This document shows, piece after piece, positions 26,835 to 35,110 of a stretch of DNA of 64,000 nucleotides. How positions within the stretch are numbered: position 1 is the first letter of the stretch; each line of letters opens with the position of its first letter. The position numbers and the translations under genes are program-made. The notes under the pieces are model-generated. The model did not search any database. It was not told the origin of the DNA and saw only the letters and a program-made list of their open reading frames with translations. The stretch is from Myxococcales bacterium (GTDB lineage Bacteria; Myxococcota_A; Polyangia; Polyangiales; Ga0077539): NCBI GenBank assembly GCA_030652255.1, contig JAUSAZ010000173.1, forward strand, positions 1-64,000. Reading direction: 5' to 3'.

Positions 26835-27386
26835 TCAGCGCGGGCCGAGCGCGAAGGGGAAGGTCACCGCGAAGGTAGCGCTTTGGAAGGGCGGCAGCCG
26901 CGCGGTGCGCGCGACCGCGGTGACACACTCGCCCAGCGGGATCGTCTCGAAGCCCCTCCACAGACGTACCCTCGTGACGCTGCCGTCGCTCACGAAGAAG
27001 AACGAGACGTCCACGGTGCGCCACGGCTGACCGTTGCCGCAGGCCCGGATGCTCGGCCCCAGCGCGCGCATGGCGGCCGCGACATCGGCGCGTGCCGGCA
27101 TCGACCCCGGCGCGGGCGGCGCCTCCAAGGGCATGGCGGGCGCTGCGCGCCGGACCGGTGGGCAGCTCTCCGGTGCCAGGAACGTCATGCTGAAGGGCTC
27201 GGCTGCCGTCGGACAGTCCGAGGGAGACGGACCCAGGGCCAGCACGGGATGGGGCGGCGTCTGCTCGTCGCCCTCCTCCGAGGGAACGGTGGTGCGCAAG
27301 GTGGCCCCGACGGGGCCTTCCCCTCGCGGGTGGGCGCAGCCCGTCAGCGCTATCAGTGACAAACCGGTCCACCAATGCCTCTTCAT
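26835..27386 (-). CDS. AgmX/TonB-C-like lipoprotein
   Basis: 183 aa. The signal is MKRHWWTGLSLIALTGC, lipobox Cys at 17. A Pro/Ala-rich linker (20-95) precedes an AgmX/PglI-type C-terminal module (105-183). The module phrases are IRACGNGQPWRTVDVSFFFV, GECVTAVARTARLPPF and ATFAVTFPFAL, where paired Cys residues recur. This module is also recognisable at the end of the pseudokinase encoded near 57.3 kb. It is tail-to-tail with the membrane protein gene. It probably stays in the envelope. Confidence 0.65.
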   Translation of the reverse strand: MKRHWWTGLSLIALTGCAHPRGEGPVGATLRTTVPSEEGDEQTPPHPVLALGPSPSDCPTAAEPFSMTFLAPESCPPVRRAAPAMPLEAPPAPGSMPARADVAAAMRALGPSIRACGNGQPWRTVDVSFFFVSDGSVTRVRLWRGFETIPLGECVTAVARTARLPPFQSATFAVTFPFALGPR

Positions 27387-27506
27387 GAGACCTCCCCGCG
27401 CACGGCGGCGATTGGATGGGCACCGGGAAGAACCCTTGGATCGCAGGACAAGCTTCCGCGCGCCGGACCGGGCGGCCGGGGCGAACGATCGCCGATCGCA
27501 GGAGCC

Positions 27507-28130
27507 TCAGCCGATCGCTCGCTCGCGCGGGACCTCCGGCGTGAGCGTCACGCCGCGGAACACGCGATCGATGTCGAGTGACGCCTCGAGCGCGGAGAGC
27601 GGGACGGACTCGCCCTCGCCCGCCTCGCGCAGCGTCCAGGTGTCGTCCGGGCCGCGCGAATACACCTCGATGCAGCGCTCGCTCTGTGACACCAGCACGT
27701 AGTCGCGGAGCGAGGCGATCTTGCGGTAGCGGCGAAACTTCCCCGTGCGATCCCACCTCTCGGTGGAGTCGGAGAGCACCTCGACCAGCACCACCGGGTT
27801 GGTCACCGCGTTGGGGTCGTCGGCATGCGTTTGCGCCTCGCCGCACACCACCGCCACGTCGGGGTACGTCGCGAAGCGCAGGCCCTCCGGTCGCACCTTG
27901 AGGTCCGAGGTGTGGATCGCGCATGGGCGCTCCCCCAGGAGTCGCGCGAGCTCGACGATCATCTGCGCGCTCAAGCGGCTGTGCGTCGGCGTGCCGCCCG
28001 CCATCGCATATGCGACGCCGTCGATCCACTCGTGCTTCCAGTTGGTGGAACGCTCCAACGCCAGGTAGGCGTCGTAGGTCACCTCTGTGTTGGTCGAGGC
28101 GTCACCCATCATGGATCGAGAGGTTGCCAC
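27507..28130 (-). CDS. Uma2-family (DUF820) PDDEXK-fold protein, copy 1
   Basis: 207 aa from GTG 28130; ATG 28112 and 28109 are alternatives. GGGAGG lies 3 nt before the GTG. Conserved PDDEXK-like residues lie in YPDVAVVCGE and VLVEVLSDSTERWDRTGKFRRY. Uma2 proteins are numerous in cyanobacteria and myxobacteria, and their in vivo role is unclear. Two further Uma2 sequences occur at 43.7 and 63.8 kb. The gene stands alone between other minus-strand genes. Confidence 0.85.
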   Translation of the reverse strand: MATSRSMMGDASTNTEVTYDAYLALERSTNWKHEWIDGVAYAMAGGTPTHSRLSAQMIVELARLLGERPCAIHTSDLKVRPEGLRFATYPDVAVVCGEAQTHADDPNAVTNPVVLVEVLSDSTERWDRTGKFRRYRKIASLRDYVLVSQSERCIEVYSRGPDDTWTLREAGEGESVPLSALEASLDIDRVFRGVTLTPEVPRERAIG

Positions 28131-28212
28131 GAGCCTCCCGAGAGAGACCAGTCGAGCCCGGGCGTCGAGAGCGCGGCCTGCGATCGCAGAGCTCGTCCGC
28201 GAGGCTCAGGCC

Positions 28213-29130
28213 TCACCCGCGCATCACGCTCGGCAGCGCCGCGATCGACCCGACGAGCGCCGCCGCGATCACCAGCGTCACCCCGAGTCGCCGCGCGCGC
28301 ATCGCCCGATCGAAGGCCCGCAGCTCGGCCTGCGCCAGCGCCTCCTCTTCGGCCACCGGCGCCGCGCGGAAGGGCGCCGCGCCCGCTGCCACAGGCGGGC
28401 GTTCGACCCGGGCGGGCGCCTGCCACGGTCGCTGCATCCAGCGCATCGCCACCCAGCAGAGCACCAGCGACGCCGTGAGGGCCGCGAGCGCGTCGCGCAG
28501 CGATCCCCGCACGGGCACGGGCGCGTAGGGCACCCGCCGGAAGACCAGCGGCGGAAGGTCCTCGCGGCAGGTCGGAGGGGCGTTTCCGACGACGCCACCA
28601 CCGCGGTCGGCCAGGACACAGTCGAAGGCGATGGCCATCCCATCGGGCGCGCGCCGCATCACCAGCGAGTACTCGCAGCGGGCGTTCGGGACGTTCGACG
28701 ACTCGCAGGTCCAGCCGTGGCTCGACTCGCTGTGCTGGCTGATGCCGTCGCTCCTCGATCGTGTGTAGGTGAAGGTCACAGGTCCGCTCTGGAAGGTCCC
28801 GAAAGACCGGCTCCAGTGGCCGTAGTGCGACGGATCGCTGTCACCGCGGATCATGACCTCATGCTCGCGCGGGGCGGGCTCTCCGATCGCCGGGAGTCGC
28901 CGGAGCGTCGCCGGAGAGTCGTCGCGCACCCACGCGTCGGGGCGCACCGCATCGGCGGCTTCGAACGAGCGCCAGATGATCACCGCGACGGAGCCCGCCC
29001 AGAGCGACGGCAGCATCGCCACCAGCAGCGCGAGCGCGAGGTGCGACGCGCGCGAGGCCAGCGACGGGAGCGTCACGCACGCCGCGAGCACCGCGACCAG
29101 GGCGAGCACCATCGCGAAGAGCGGGGACAT
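28213..29130 (-). CDS. Three-helix membrane protein of unknown function
   Basis: 305 aa. Two N-terminal membrane helices (1-20 and 29-52) enclose a short loop. An exposed region (60-200) with Cys pairs (WTCESSN, ARCEYS, FDCVL, PPTCRED) follows, then a helix at 212-230, a soluble Ala/Glu-rich segment and a final helix at 283-303. No family is recognised. The start at 29130 is chosen because it gives an immediate membrane helix. Confidence 0.65.
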   Translation of the reverse strand: MSPLFAMVLALVAVLAACVTLPSLASRASHLALALLVAMLPSLWAGSVAVIIWRSFEAADAVRPDAWVRDDSPATLRRLPAIGEPAPREHEVMIRGDSDPSHYGHWSRSFGTFQSGPVTFTYTRSRSDGISQHSESSHGWTCESSNVPNARCEYSLVMRRAPDGMAIAFDCVLADRGGGVVGNAPPTCREDLPPLVFRRVPYAPVPVRGSLRDALAALTASLVLCWVAMRWMQRPWQAPARVERPPVAAGAAPFRAAPVAEEEALAQAELRAFDRAMRARRLGVTLVIAAALVGSIAALPSVMRG

Positions 29131-29400
29131 GCGTGCGAGTGCATCACCGCCCGGTACCGCTACGCCACCGCGGCGACGATTGAATACAAGCGGTGCTCTG
29201 CATGACCCCGATGTGCCCCCCAGGCGGGACCGGTGCGGGAGACGAGCGCCCGCGGCGGCCCACCGACCAGACGAGCGACCGCTGCAAAGAGTGCTGCATC
29301 GAGCAGGCGCCGGTGGTACCGCGGCACTGTCTGGCACACGCTCATCAGCGCAAAGGTCCCATCGCGTATGCGGCACACGACCTGCTGCGCCTCCAGGGCC

Positions 29401-30174
29401 ATGCGATCCCACATCGTGCCTGGATGGTTGCTCCTGATTGCCGCCGCGGGCTGTAGCGGAGGGTCGGTCACGCCCCCGGCGTCCGTCGACGCCTCCGTCG
29501 ACGCCTCCATCGACGCCTCCATCGACGCCCCCGTTGACGCCTCCATCGACGCCCCCGTTGACGCCCCCGTTGACGCCCCCGTCGACGCCTCCCGCTCCGA
29601 CTGCGTGGTCTTCACCAACGAGTCCGGCTGCCTTGGCCTCGCGACGCTCGTGGTCGCCAACACGGCGCACCCGACGACCGTCGCCGAGACCCGCCGCTGC
29701 ACCGCCGAGGCGGCCCCCTCCACGGTGCGTCTACGGCTCTGCGTTGCCCCGCCGCGCCTCTCCTGCAACGAGGACGACGGGGTGGCCTACTGCGGCGTGG
29801 TCGACCTCGCGCGCACGGCGCTGCCGTCGCTCGCGGGAGGCGCCGAGCTGCGCATCGACGGCGAGTCGCGCTTCGTCTTCCCCAGGCCCAACGTGTACGA
29901 GGTCCGCCCCTCGGACGTGACCTACGTCCCCGTCACCCCGGTCGCCGCCGTGCAGCGGGCGTGGATGGAGAAGGGCTGCTACTGCACGCCGACCCAGCTC
30001 GGCGGCGCGCAGACCTTCACCGGCACGCTCCGCTTCGACGCCGCGCCGTCCGGCCGGCTGCGGGGTCGCCTCGCGATGACCGCCAGCGGCATCATCTCCC
30101 CCACGACCTGGCTCACGGAGCGCGTCGAGCTCGCCACGAACTTCGACGTCGCCATCCCGCCGGAGTCCCCGTAG
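29401..30174 (+). CDS. Lipoprotein with Val/Ile-Asp-Ala repeat linker
   Basis: 257 aa. The signal MRSHIVPGWLLLIAAAGC has Cys at 18. A 36-residue linker of nine four-residue units (VDAS, IDAS, IDAP, VDAP) is encoded by a 12-bp DNA repeat (29485-29592). The globular remainder has disulfide-type cysteines (SDCVVF, SGCLGL, RRCTA, LRLCVA, LSCNED, YCGVV, KGCYCTP) and a beta-rich C-terminus. The upstream in-frame ORF to 29233 lacks a signal. Function unknown. Confidence 0.7.
   Translation: MRSHIVPGWLLLIAAAGCSGGSVTPPASVDASVDASIDASIDAPVDASIDAPVDAPVDAPVDASRSDCVVFTNESGCLGLATLVVANTAHPTTVAETRRCTAEAAPSTVRLRLCVAPPRLSCNEDDGVAYCGVVDLARTALPSLAGGAELRIDGESRFVFPRPNVYEVRPSDVTYVPVTPVAAVQRAWMEKGCYCTPTQLGGAQTFTGTLRFDAAPSGRLRGRLAMTASGIISPTTWLTERVELATNFDVAIPPESP
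29485..29592 (+). repeat. Nine tandem 12-bp codon repeats inside a lipoprotein gene
   Basis: Units of GTCGACGCCTCC and variants (ATCGACGCCTCC, GTTGACGCCCCC), nine times with few mismatches. They encode (V/I)DA(S/P), a flexible acidic linker after the lipid anchor. Such arrays expand and contract by slippage without breaking the frame. Confidence 0.85.
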
Positions 30175-30208
30175 CCGCGCCGGCCGAGCGGGGCCGTCAT
30201 CGCCCGCG

Positions 30209-30802
30209 TCACCTCCGCTTCGGCTTCGGCTGGTTGGCCCGCACGTTCTCCGCCGCCAGCCGCGCGGTCTCCTCCACCCGCTTTGCGCGCGTGGCAGGCG
30301 TGCGCGCCAGGTCGATCCACTGGAGGATGTTCTTGCGCACCCTGCCCGGAAAGGCCTCGAACCTCTCCGCCGCCATCGGGTGCCGACCGAGCGCCGCGCG
30401 CAGGTCGTCGCCCATCTCCGCCGCCTCGCTCGCGTCGAGCAGCGACCACGACCCATCCGTCTTCGCGGCCTCGATCACCGCGAGACCCGCCGGCGTCATG
30501 AGCCCCTCGGCGATGAGCCGCGCCACCCGGGCCTTGTTGGTCGCCGCCCAGCCGCTGCCCCGCTTGCGCGGCGCGAAGTACTGCCTCGTGCGCGCCTCGT
30601 CGACGCTGCCCGCGACCCCGTCGACCCACCCGAAGCAGAGCGCCTCCTCGACCAGCTCCTCGTACGCGACCGTCGCCCGCCCCGACGACTTCTTGAACCA
30701 CACCGCCCACGCCCCGACGCGCGTCGCGTGGTTCGCCGCGAGCCACGCGCGCCACCCGGCCCGCGTCTCCACCTCGACGCGCTCGTAGTCCGCGATCGCC
30801 AT
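30209..30802 (-). CDS. YdeI/OmpD-associated family protein
   Basis: 197 aa. Recognised by LVEEALCFGWVDGVAGSVD, RQYFAPRKRGSGWAATNKARV and the C-terminal block FEAFPGRVRKNILQWIDLARTPATRAKRV (cited here in part). These belong to the YdeI/OmpD-associated family, some members of which give tolerance to bacteriocins or antimicrobial peptides. It is about the usual family length. Cytosolic, with a basic tail (NQPKPKRR). It is 16 bp from the next gene on the minus strand, which encodes an LCCL lipoprotein and is probably transcribed first. Confidence 0.85.
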   Translation of the reverse strand: MAIADYERVEVETRAGWRAWLAANHATRVGAWAVWFKKSSGRATVAYEELVEEALCFGWVDGVAGSVDEARTRQYFAPRKRGSGWAATNKARVARLIAEGLMTPAGLAVIEAAKTDGSWSLLDASEAAEMGDDLRAALGRHPMAAERFEAFPGRVRKNILQWIDLARTPATRAKRVEETARLAAENVRANQPKPKRR

Positions 30803-30818
30803 CTCCCCTCACCCAGGC

Positions 30819-31268
30819 TCACAGCACGATGAAGCTGCCCTCGTACTCGCCGTAGCCCAGGCTCTGGACCCCGTTGCGGGTCGACCCCTGGTACGCCGTG
30901 CGCCCCCCGCGGATCTCGATCACCACCGGGCCACCCGCTGCCGGGGCGATGCGCCCGAAGTGCTGCGCCGCCGCGCACACCGAGGAGTCGTCCGTGTAGA
31001 TGTCCGTGCCCCAGACCGACCCGCCGCCGCCGCTCGCGGGGCAGTCGTAGCGCACCCGCAGCCCGTTGCGACCGCGGTACGGCGTCGCGATCGTCGCCCA
31101 GTCGTTGCCCGGCGCCGTCTCGCTGCTCGCGGGCAGCGTCGTATAGGGCCGCAGCCCGACCGATCCCGAGGGCACGCCGATGGCGCCGGTGTCCGCCTCC
31201 ACCGCGCAGCCGCCCAGCGCCGCCACCACCGCCACCGCCACACATCCGCTTCGCATCGTCATGGTCAT
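30819..31268 (-). CDS. LCCL-domain lipoprotein
   Basis: 149 aa. MTMTMRSGCVAVAVVAALGGC is a lipoprotein signal (lipobox LGGC; an internal ATG two codons downstream is also possible). The mature part is an LCCL-like domain, with VWGTDIYTDDSSVCAAAQHFG and the strand GPVVIEIRGGRTAYQGS. LCCL domains are best known from eukaryotic extracellular proteins, and bacterial ones are found in myxobacteria. A single Cys besides those in the domain core is visible (YDCPASG). It is probably surface exposed. Confidence 0.8.
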   Translation of the reverse strand: MTMTMRSGCVAVAVVAALGGCAVEADTGAIGVPSGSVGLRPYTTLPASSETAPGNDWATIATPYRGRNGLRVRYDCPASGGGGSVWGTDIYTDDSSVCAAAQHFGRIAPAAGGPVVIEIRGGRTAYQGSTRNGVQSLGYGEYEGSFIVL

Positions 31269-31284
31269 CGCTCGTCCCTCCGGC

Positions 31285-32769
31285 TCATCGCCCGTCAGAG
31301 CCCGCGGCCCGCCGCGGCGCCGAGAACTCCATCGCCCCGTCTTCGATCGGCGCGTGGCGCAGCAGCATCATGTCGAGGGCGTAGTTCTGGTGCAGCTTCC
31401 ACGGCGCCACCGAGCCCTGCCGCGGGAACATGTCGATGGAGCGCTGCACGTAGCCCGACGTGAAGTCGAGCAGCGGCTCCTCCTTCACGGAGGGATCACG
31501 GCGGCGCGGCACGCACTGCGTATACCCGTGCGCGTCCATGTGATTGAGCAGCCGGCAGACGTACTCGCAGGTGAGGTCGACCTTGAGGGTCCACGAGGCG
31601 TTGGTGTAGCCGATGGCGAGCGCCAGGTTGGGCACGTCGCTGGCCATCATCCCCTTGTAGGCCATGGTCTTCGAGGGCTCCACACGCTCGCCGTCGACCA
31701 CCACCTCCATCCCCCCGAGGAACTTCAGCTTCAGCCCGGTGGCCGTCACGATCAGGTCCGCCGCGAGCTCCTCGCCCGAGCGCAGCTTGATGCCCGTCTC
31801 GGTGAAGGTCTCGATGTGGTCGGTGACCACGGACACCTTCCCCCCGCGGATGGCGTCGAAGAAGTCCCCGTCGGGTACGAGGCACACCCGCTGGTCCCAG
31901 GGGTTGTACCGGGGCGTGAAGTGCTTCTCCACGTCGAGCGCGCCGCGCAGCTGCTTCTTCACCCCGGCCACGATCAGCCGCGCCGACTGCCGCGGGAAGT
32001 GCCGGCAGTACTGGTAGAACGCCATGCCCAGCAGCACGTTCTTGCCGCGGGTGATGGAGTAGGCCGGGCGCAGCGGGATGCGCGCGCGCAGCCAGTTGGC
32101 GATGCGGTCGCGCTCCGGCACCGACACCACGTAGGTGGGCGAGCGCTGGAGCATCGTGACGTGCGCCGCGCGCTTCGCGAGCTCGGGCACCAGGGTGACC
32201 GCCGTCGCGCCGCTGCCGATGACCACCACCCGCTTGCCCGCGTACTCCACGTCGGAGGTCCACTGCTGCGGGTGCACCACGCGGCCGGCGAAGCGCTCGC
32301 GCCCGGGAAACTCCGGCGAGTACCCCCGGTCGTAGTCGTAGTAGCCCGCGCACATGAAGAGGAAGTTGCAGGTGAGCTGCCGCAGCTCGCCCGCAGCGCC
32401 CACGCGCACGTCGACGGTCCAGCGCGAGGTCTCGCTCGACCAGCTCGCGCGCTCGACCTTGTGGCTGTAGCGGATGTGCCGGTCGATGCCGTAGGCCTCC
32501 GCCGTGTCGCGGAGGTACGCGAGGATCGACGGCCCATCGGCGATGGCCTTCGGGTTCGTCCACGGGCGGAACGAATACCCCAGGGTGTACATGTCCGAGT
32601 CCGAGCGGATGCCCGGGTACTGGAAGAGGTCCCAGGTGCCGCCGAGGCGCTCGCGGCCCTCCAGGATGGCGTAGGTCTTCCCGGGGCACTGGCTCTGGAG
32701 GTGATACGCCGCGCCGATGCCCGAGATGCCGGCGCCGACGATGAGCACGTCGAAGTGTTCCTGGGTCAT
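31285..32769 (-). CDS. Flavin-dependent monooxygenase (FMO/Baeyer-Villiger, EthA-like)
   Basis: 494 aa. FAD site VGAGISGIGAAYHL (10-23); ERLGGTWDLFQYPGIRSDSD after it; the BVMO/FMO fingerprint FAGRVVHPQQW; NADPH site VIGSGATAVTLVP; and a late ATG motif in IVTATGLKLKF. It is full length and resembles EthA/cyclohexanone-type monooxygenases. It inserts oxygen next to ketones or sulfides using NADPH and O2. It is downstream of and on the same strand as the toroid lipoprotein, with a 42-bp gap; co-transcription is possible but there is no functional link in the sequence. Confidence 0.92.
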   Translation of the reverse strand: MTQEHFDVLIVGAGISGIGAAYHLQSQCPGKTYAILEGRERLGGTWDLFQYPGIRSDSDMYTLGYSFRPWTNPKAIADGPSILAYLRDTAEAYGIDRHIRYSHKVERASWSSETSRWTVDVRVGAAGELRQLTCNFLFMCAGYYDYDRGYSPEFPGRERFAGRVVHPQQWTSDVEYAGKRVVVIGSGATAVTLVPELAKRAAHVTMLQRSPTYVVSVPERDRIANWLRARIPLRPAYSITRGKNVLLGMAFYQYCRHFPRQSARLIVAGVKKQLRGALDVEKHFTPRYNPWDQRVCLVPDGDFFDAIRGGKVSVVTDHIETFTETGIKLRSGEELAADLIVTATGLKLKFLGGMEVVVDGERVEPSKTMAYKGMMASDVPNLALAIGYTNASWTLKVDLTCEYVCRLLNHMDAHGYTQCVPRRRDPSVKEEPLLDFTSGYVQRSIDMFPRQGSVAPWKLHQNYALDMMLLRHAPIEDGAMEFSAPRRAAGSDGR

Positions 32770-32811
32770 GTCGGGCGCGAGCGTAGTCGATCTCCGCGCG
32801 GCCGCGACAGG

Positions 32812-34767
32812 TCAGTGCGCGAGGTCCATGTTCGCGCGCGACGTCGACGCGGGCGCGGCCGCCACCGGCGCCTCGGAGGTGCGGAAGCCCCGGCGGCTCA
32901 CGCGCACCCGGTACTGCCCGCGGTCGACGTTGCTGAAGCGGTACGCCCCCGACTCCGTGCTCTGCGTGCGCTGCACCACCCGGCCCGCGCCGTCGACCAG
33001 CTCGACCTCGGCGTTGGCCGCGCCCCCAGCGCCCTCGGCGTTGAGCTGGCCCTGCACCTGCGCGTAGTTGGCCTGCTGCGCCTCGACCGTGTCGTGCACG
33101 AAGGGCAGCTCGATGTCCTGCACCGCACGCCCCGACGCGTCGAGGTACGAGAGCGTCGCCACGTAGCGCCCCGCCGGGGCCGCGTCGCCCTGCGCCGGGC
33201 GCCCGTCCCACGACACCCTCACGGGGCCCTGCGCCGCGGGCTCATCGTGGCGCCACACCTCGCGCCCCTCGGGCGTACGCACCCGCACCCGCACCGTGCC
33301 CGTCGCCTCCCGCGGCGCCACGTTGCGCAGCGAGAACACCGTGCGCCCCTCGCTCCAGCGCGCGCCCGGGGTGACGAGGTAATACTGCCCGGTGTAAAGC
33401 TCGATCCGCCGCCGGGCCTGCTGGCCGCGCTCGTTGGTGGCCACCACGTCGAGGGTGTGCACCCCGGCGGGCAGGTCACCGAGCTCGACGGACTGCGCGA
33501 GGGCGGCGCCGCACGCCCGGCCCACCGGGTTGTCGTCGAGGAGCAGCTCGACCTGCCGCACCGCCGCGCCGTTGTTGTCCACCGCGCGGGCCCGCAGCTC
33601 GACCCGGCCGCCCGCGTGCTCGCCGTCGCGCACGCCCTCCAGCGCGAGGGACATCACGTCCACGCTCACCAGCCCGAACACCGCCCACATCGCCTCGGCC
33701 TTGCCCGATCCGTCGTGCGACCAGCCGCCGTCCTCGGCCTGGTGCGTGACCAGCCAGCGGGTGCCGCGGGCCACGGCCCCGTCGTCGTCGCTCGCGCCGA
33801 GGGAGCGCAGCGCGTGCAGGGTCTGCCCCGTGGCGAAGGCGTTGGCCTCGCCGCTCGGGCGGAAGCTCCACGCTCCGTCGGCGCTCTGCCGCTCGCGCAG
33901 CCGTCGGCCGAGCGCGACCAGGGTGGCCTCGGTCGGCTGGGCGCCCGCTTCGAGCAGGCCCATCACGGCGTAGTTGAGGTCGACGGTGCCCGCCTCGGGC
34001 TCGTCGGTGAGCCGCCGGGCCTGCGCCTGTAGCCACGCCTCGGCCTCGCGGATGGGGCCGAGCCAGCGCTCGTCGGCGCTGCGCGAGTACGCCTGGTGCC
34101 ACGTCTGGAGCGCCTGCGTGGTGGCCTGCAACGGCCCCTGCACCACGGGGAAGCGGGTGTCGTCGTTGCGCACCGAGCCGTCGGGGTTCTGGTACTCGAT
34201 GAGCTGGGTGGCGACGGCGACGAGCTCGTCGCGCAGGGCGGCGTCGACGGTTCGGTCGTAGCGGGCGAATGCCGCGCCGCCGAAGGCCCGGGAGGTTGCG
34301 GGCATGCCGCCGCCGCCGACGCTGAGGCCGCCGGGCTGGCGGTGGCCGCCGCGGATGTCCGTGAGGCCGCGCAGCACCTCGCGGAACTCCGGCTCGCTCA
34401 CGTCGTACTGGTGCTCGCGGCCGACCGTGAGGGCCTCGAAGGTGACGGCCTGCACGTGGCAGCCGTAGCAGTTGTTGCGCCCCTGCCAGGCGACCGCCTC
34501 GCGGGACACGAAGGCGAGGCCGCGCTGGGCGGCGCGTCGGGCGTCGGGGTCGCCGCGCTCGGCGTGGGCGACCGGGGCGTGGGCGCCGCGAGCGGGCGCG
34601 CAGGAGGGGAGCTCGACCCGCGCGGCGGCCCGGCGACCGGGCGAGGCGGCGGAGGGGGCGTCGACCGCGGCGCGGCGGGCGGCGAGGCCGCCGGCGGTGG
34701 CGCAGCCCCCGAGGAGGGCGACGAGGACGAGGCTGCCCGAGCGGCGGGCATGGGTGAACGACACCAT
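32812..34767 (-). CDS. Lipoprotein with CXXCH haem-type motif and alpha/alpha-toroid (terpene-cyclase-like) repeats
   Basis: 651 aa. The signal MVSFTHARRSGSLVLVALLGGC has lipobox Cys at 22. NNCYGCHVQAV (98-107) gives CxxCH at 100-104, a covalent haem c attachment motif. From 140 to 380 there are several toroid repeats with the QW-like phrases QNPDGSVRNDD, QSADGAWSFRP and QAEDGGWSHDG, as in squalene-cyclase/prenyltransferase folds. There is no DXDD cyclase motif. The C-terminal 270 residues contain beta-sandwich and FlgD-Ig-like parts (PAGRYVATLSYLD) and a carboxypeptidase-regulatory repeat (GAYRFSNVDRGQYRVRVSRRG). It is therefore probably an exported haem-binding scaffold, not a cyclase. Confidence 0.75.
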   Translation of the reverse strand: MVSFTHARRSGSLVLVALLGGCATAGGLAARRAAVDAPSAASPGRRAAARVELPSCAPARGAHAPVAHAERGDPDARRAAQRGLAFVSREAVAWQGRNNCYGCHVQAVTFEALTVGREHQYDVSEPEFREVLRGLTDIRGGHRQPGGLSVGGGGMPATSRAFGGAAFARYDRTVDAALRDELVAVATQLIEYQNPDGSVRNDDTRFPVVQGPLQATTQALQTWHQAYSRSADERWLGPIREAEAWLQAQARRLTDEPEAGTVDLNYAVMGLLEAGAQPTEATLVALGRRLRERQSADGAWSFRPSGEANAFATGQTLHALRSLGASDDDGAVARGTRWLVTHQAEDGGWSHDGSGKAEAMWAVFGLVSVDVMSLALEGVRDGEHAGGRVELRARAVDNNGAAVRQVELLLDDNPVGRACGAALAQSVELGDLPAGVHTLDVVATNERGQQARRRIELYTGQYYLVTPGARWSEGRTVFSLRNVAPREATGTVRVRVRTPEGREVWRHDEPAAQGPVRVSWDGRPAQGDAAPAGRYVATLSYLDASGRAVQDIELPFVHDTVEAQQANYAQVQGQLNAEGAGGAANAEVELVDGAGRVVQRTQSTESGAYRFSNVDRGQYRVRVSRRGFRTSEAPVAAAPASTSRANMDLAH

Positions 34768-34924
34768 GGCGGATGAACCTCCGGCGGCGAAGTGGGGAGA
34801 TGGACCGCGCGGCGCCAACCGTAGGGACCGGCGGCGCGGTGGAGCATCGGACGCGCGACGTCGGAGGGCGGTCTACGGATTATTCAATGGGCGTCGGTGG
34901 GGGGGGAGGCGCTGCGGCTGCGTC

Positions 34925-35096
34925 GGAGAGAAGAACCGCAAGGGTCGCAAGGGTCGCAAGGGGCACAGGGCACGAGGGGCACAGGGCACAAGGGGCACAG
35001 GGCACAAGGGGCACAGGGCACGAGGACGCCGCCCGGTCCCTCCTCGTGACTCTTGTGCCCCTTGCGACCCTTGCGACCCTTGCGGTTCTTCTCTCC
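34925..35096. repeat. Perfect 42-bp inverted repeat enclosing four 16-bp tandem repeats
   Basis: Arms 34925-34966 and 35055-35096 are exact reverse complements (each has the core AAGGGTCGCAAGGGTCGCAA). The 88-bp centre contains four tandem copies of GCACAGGGCACAAGGG and variants (34963-35026), the first of which overlaps the left arm. It occupies the space after the acetyltransferase gene and upstream of the toroid lipoprotein (minus strand for both). It could serve as a terminator for the first, or be a miniature mobile element. Nothing in it looks coding. Confidence 0.9.
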
Positions 35097-35110
35097 CAAC
35101 GCCGCGCGGC

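Noticed and set aside
31180..34032. A 950-residue open frame on the plus strand
   Set aside because: Its His/Arg/Val-rich composition is that of a shadow, and it is antisense to the flavin monooxygenase and toroid lipoprotein, which have clear motifs.
32812..34767. Squalene/hopene cyclase and a terpene gene cluster with the adjacent monooxygenase
   Set aside because: It has a lipobox and CxxCH, lacks the DXDD acid motif, and no prenyl synthase or other terpene genes are nearby.
34963..35026. Short CRISPR-like repeats
   Set aside because: Tandem 16-bp units without spacers, inside a long inverted repeat.
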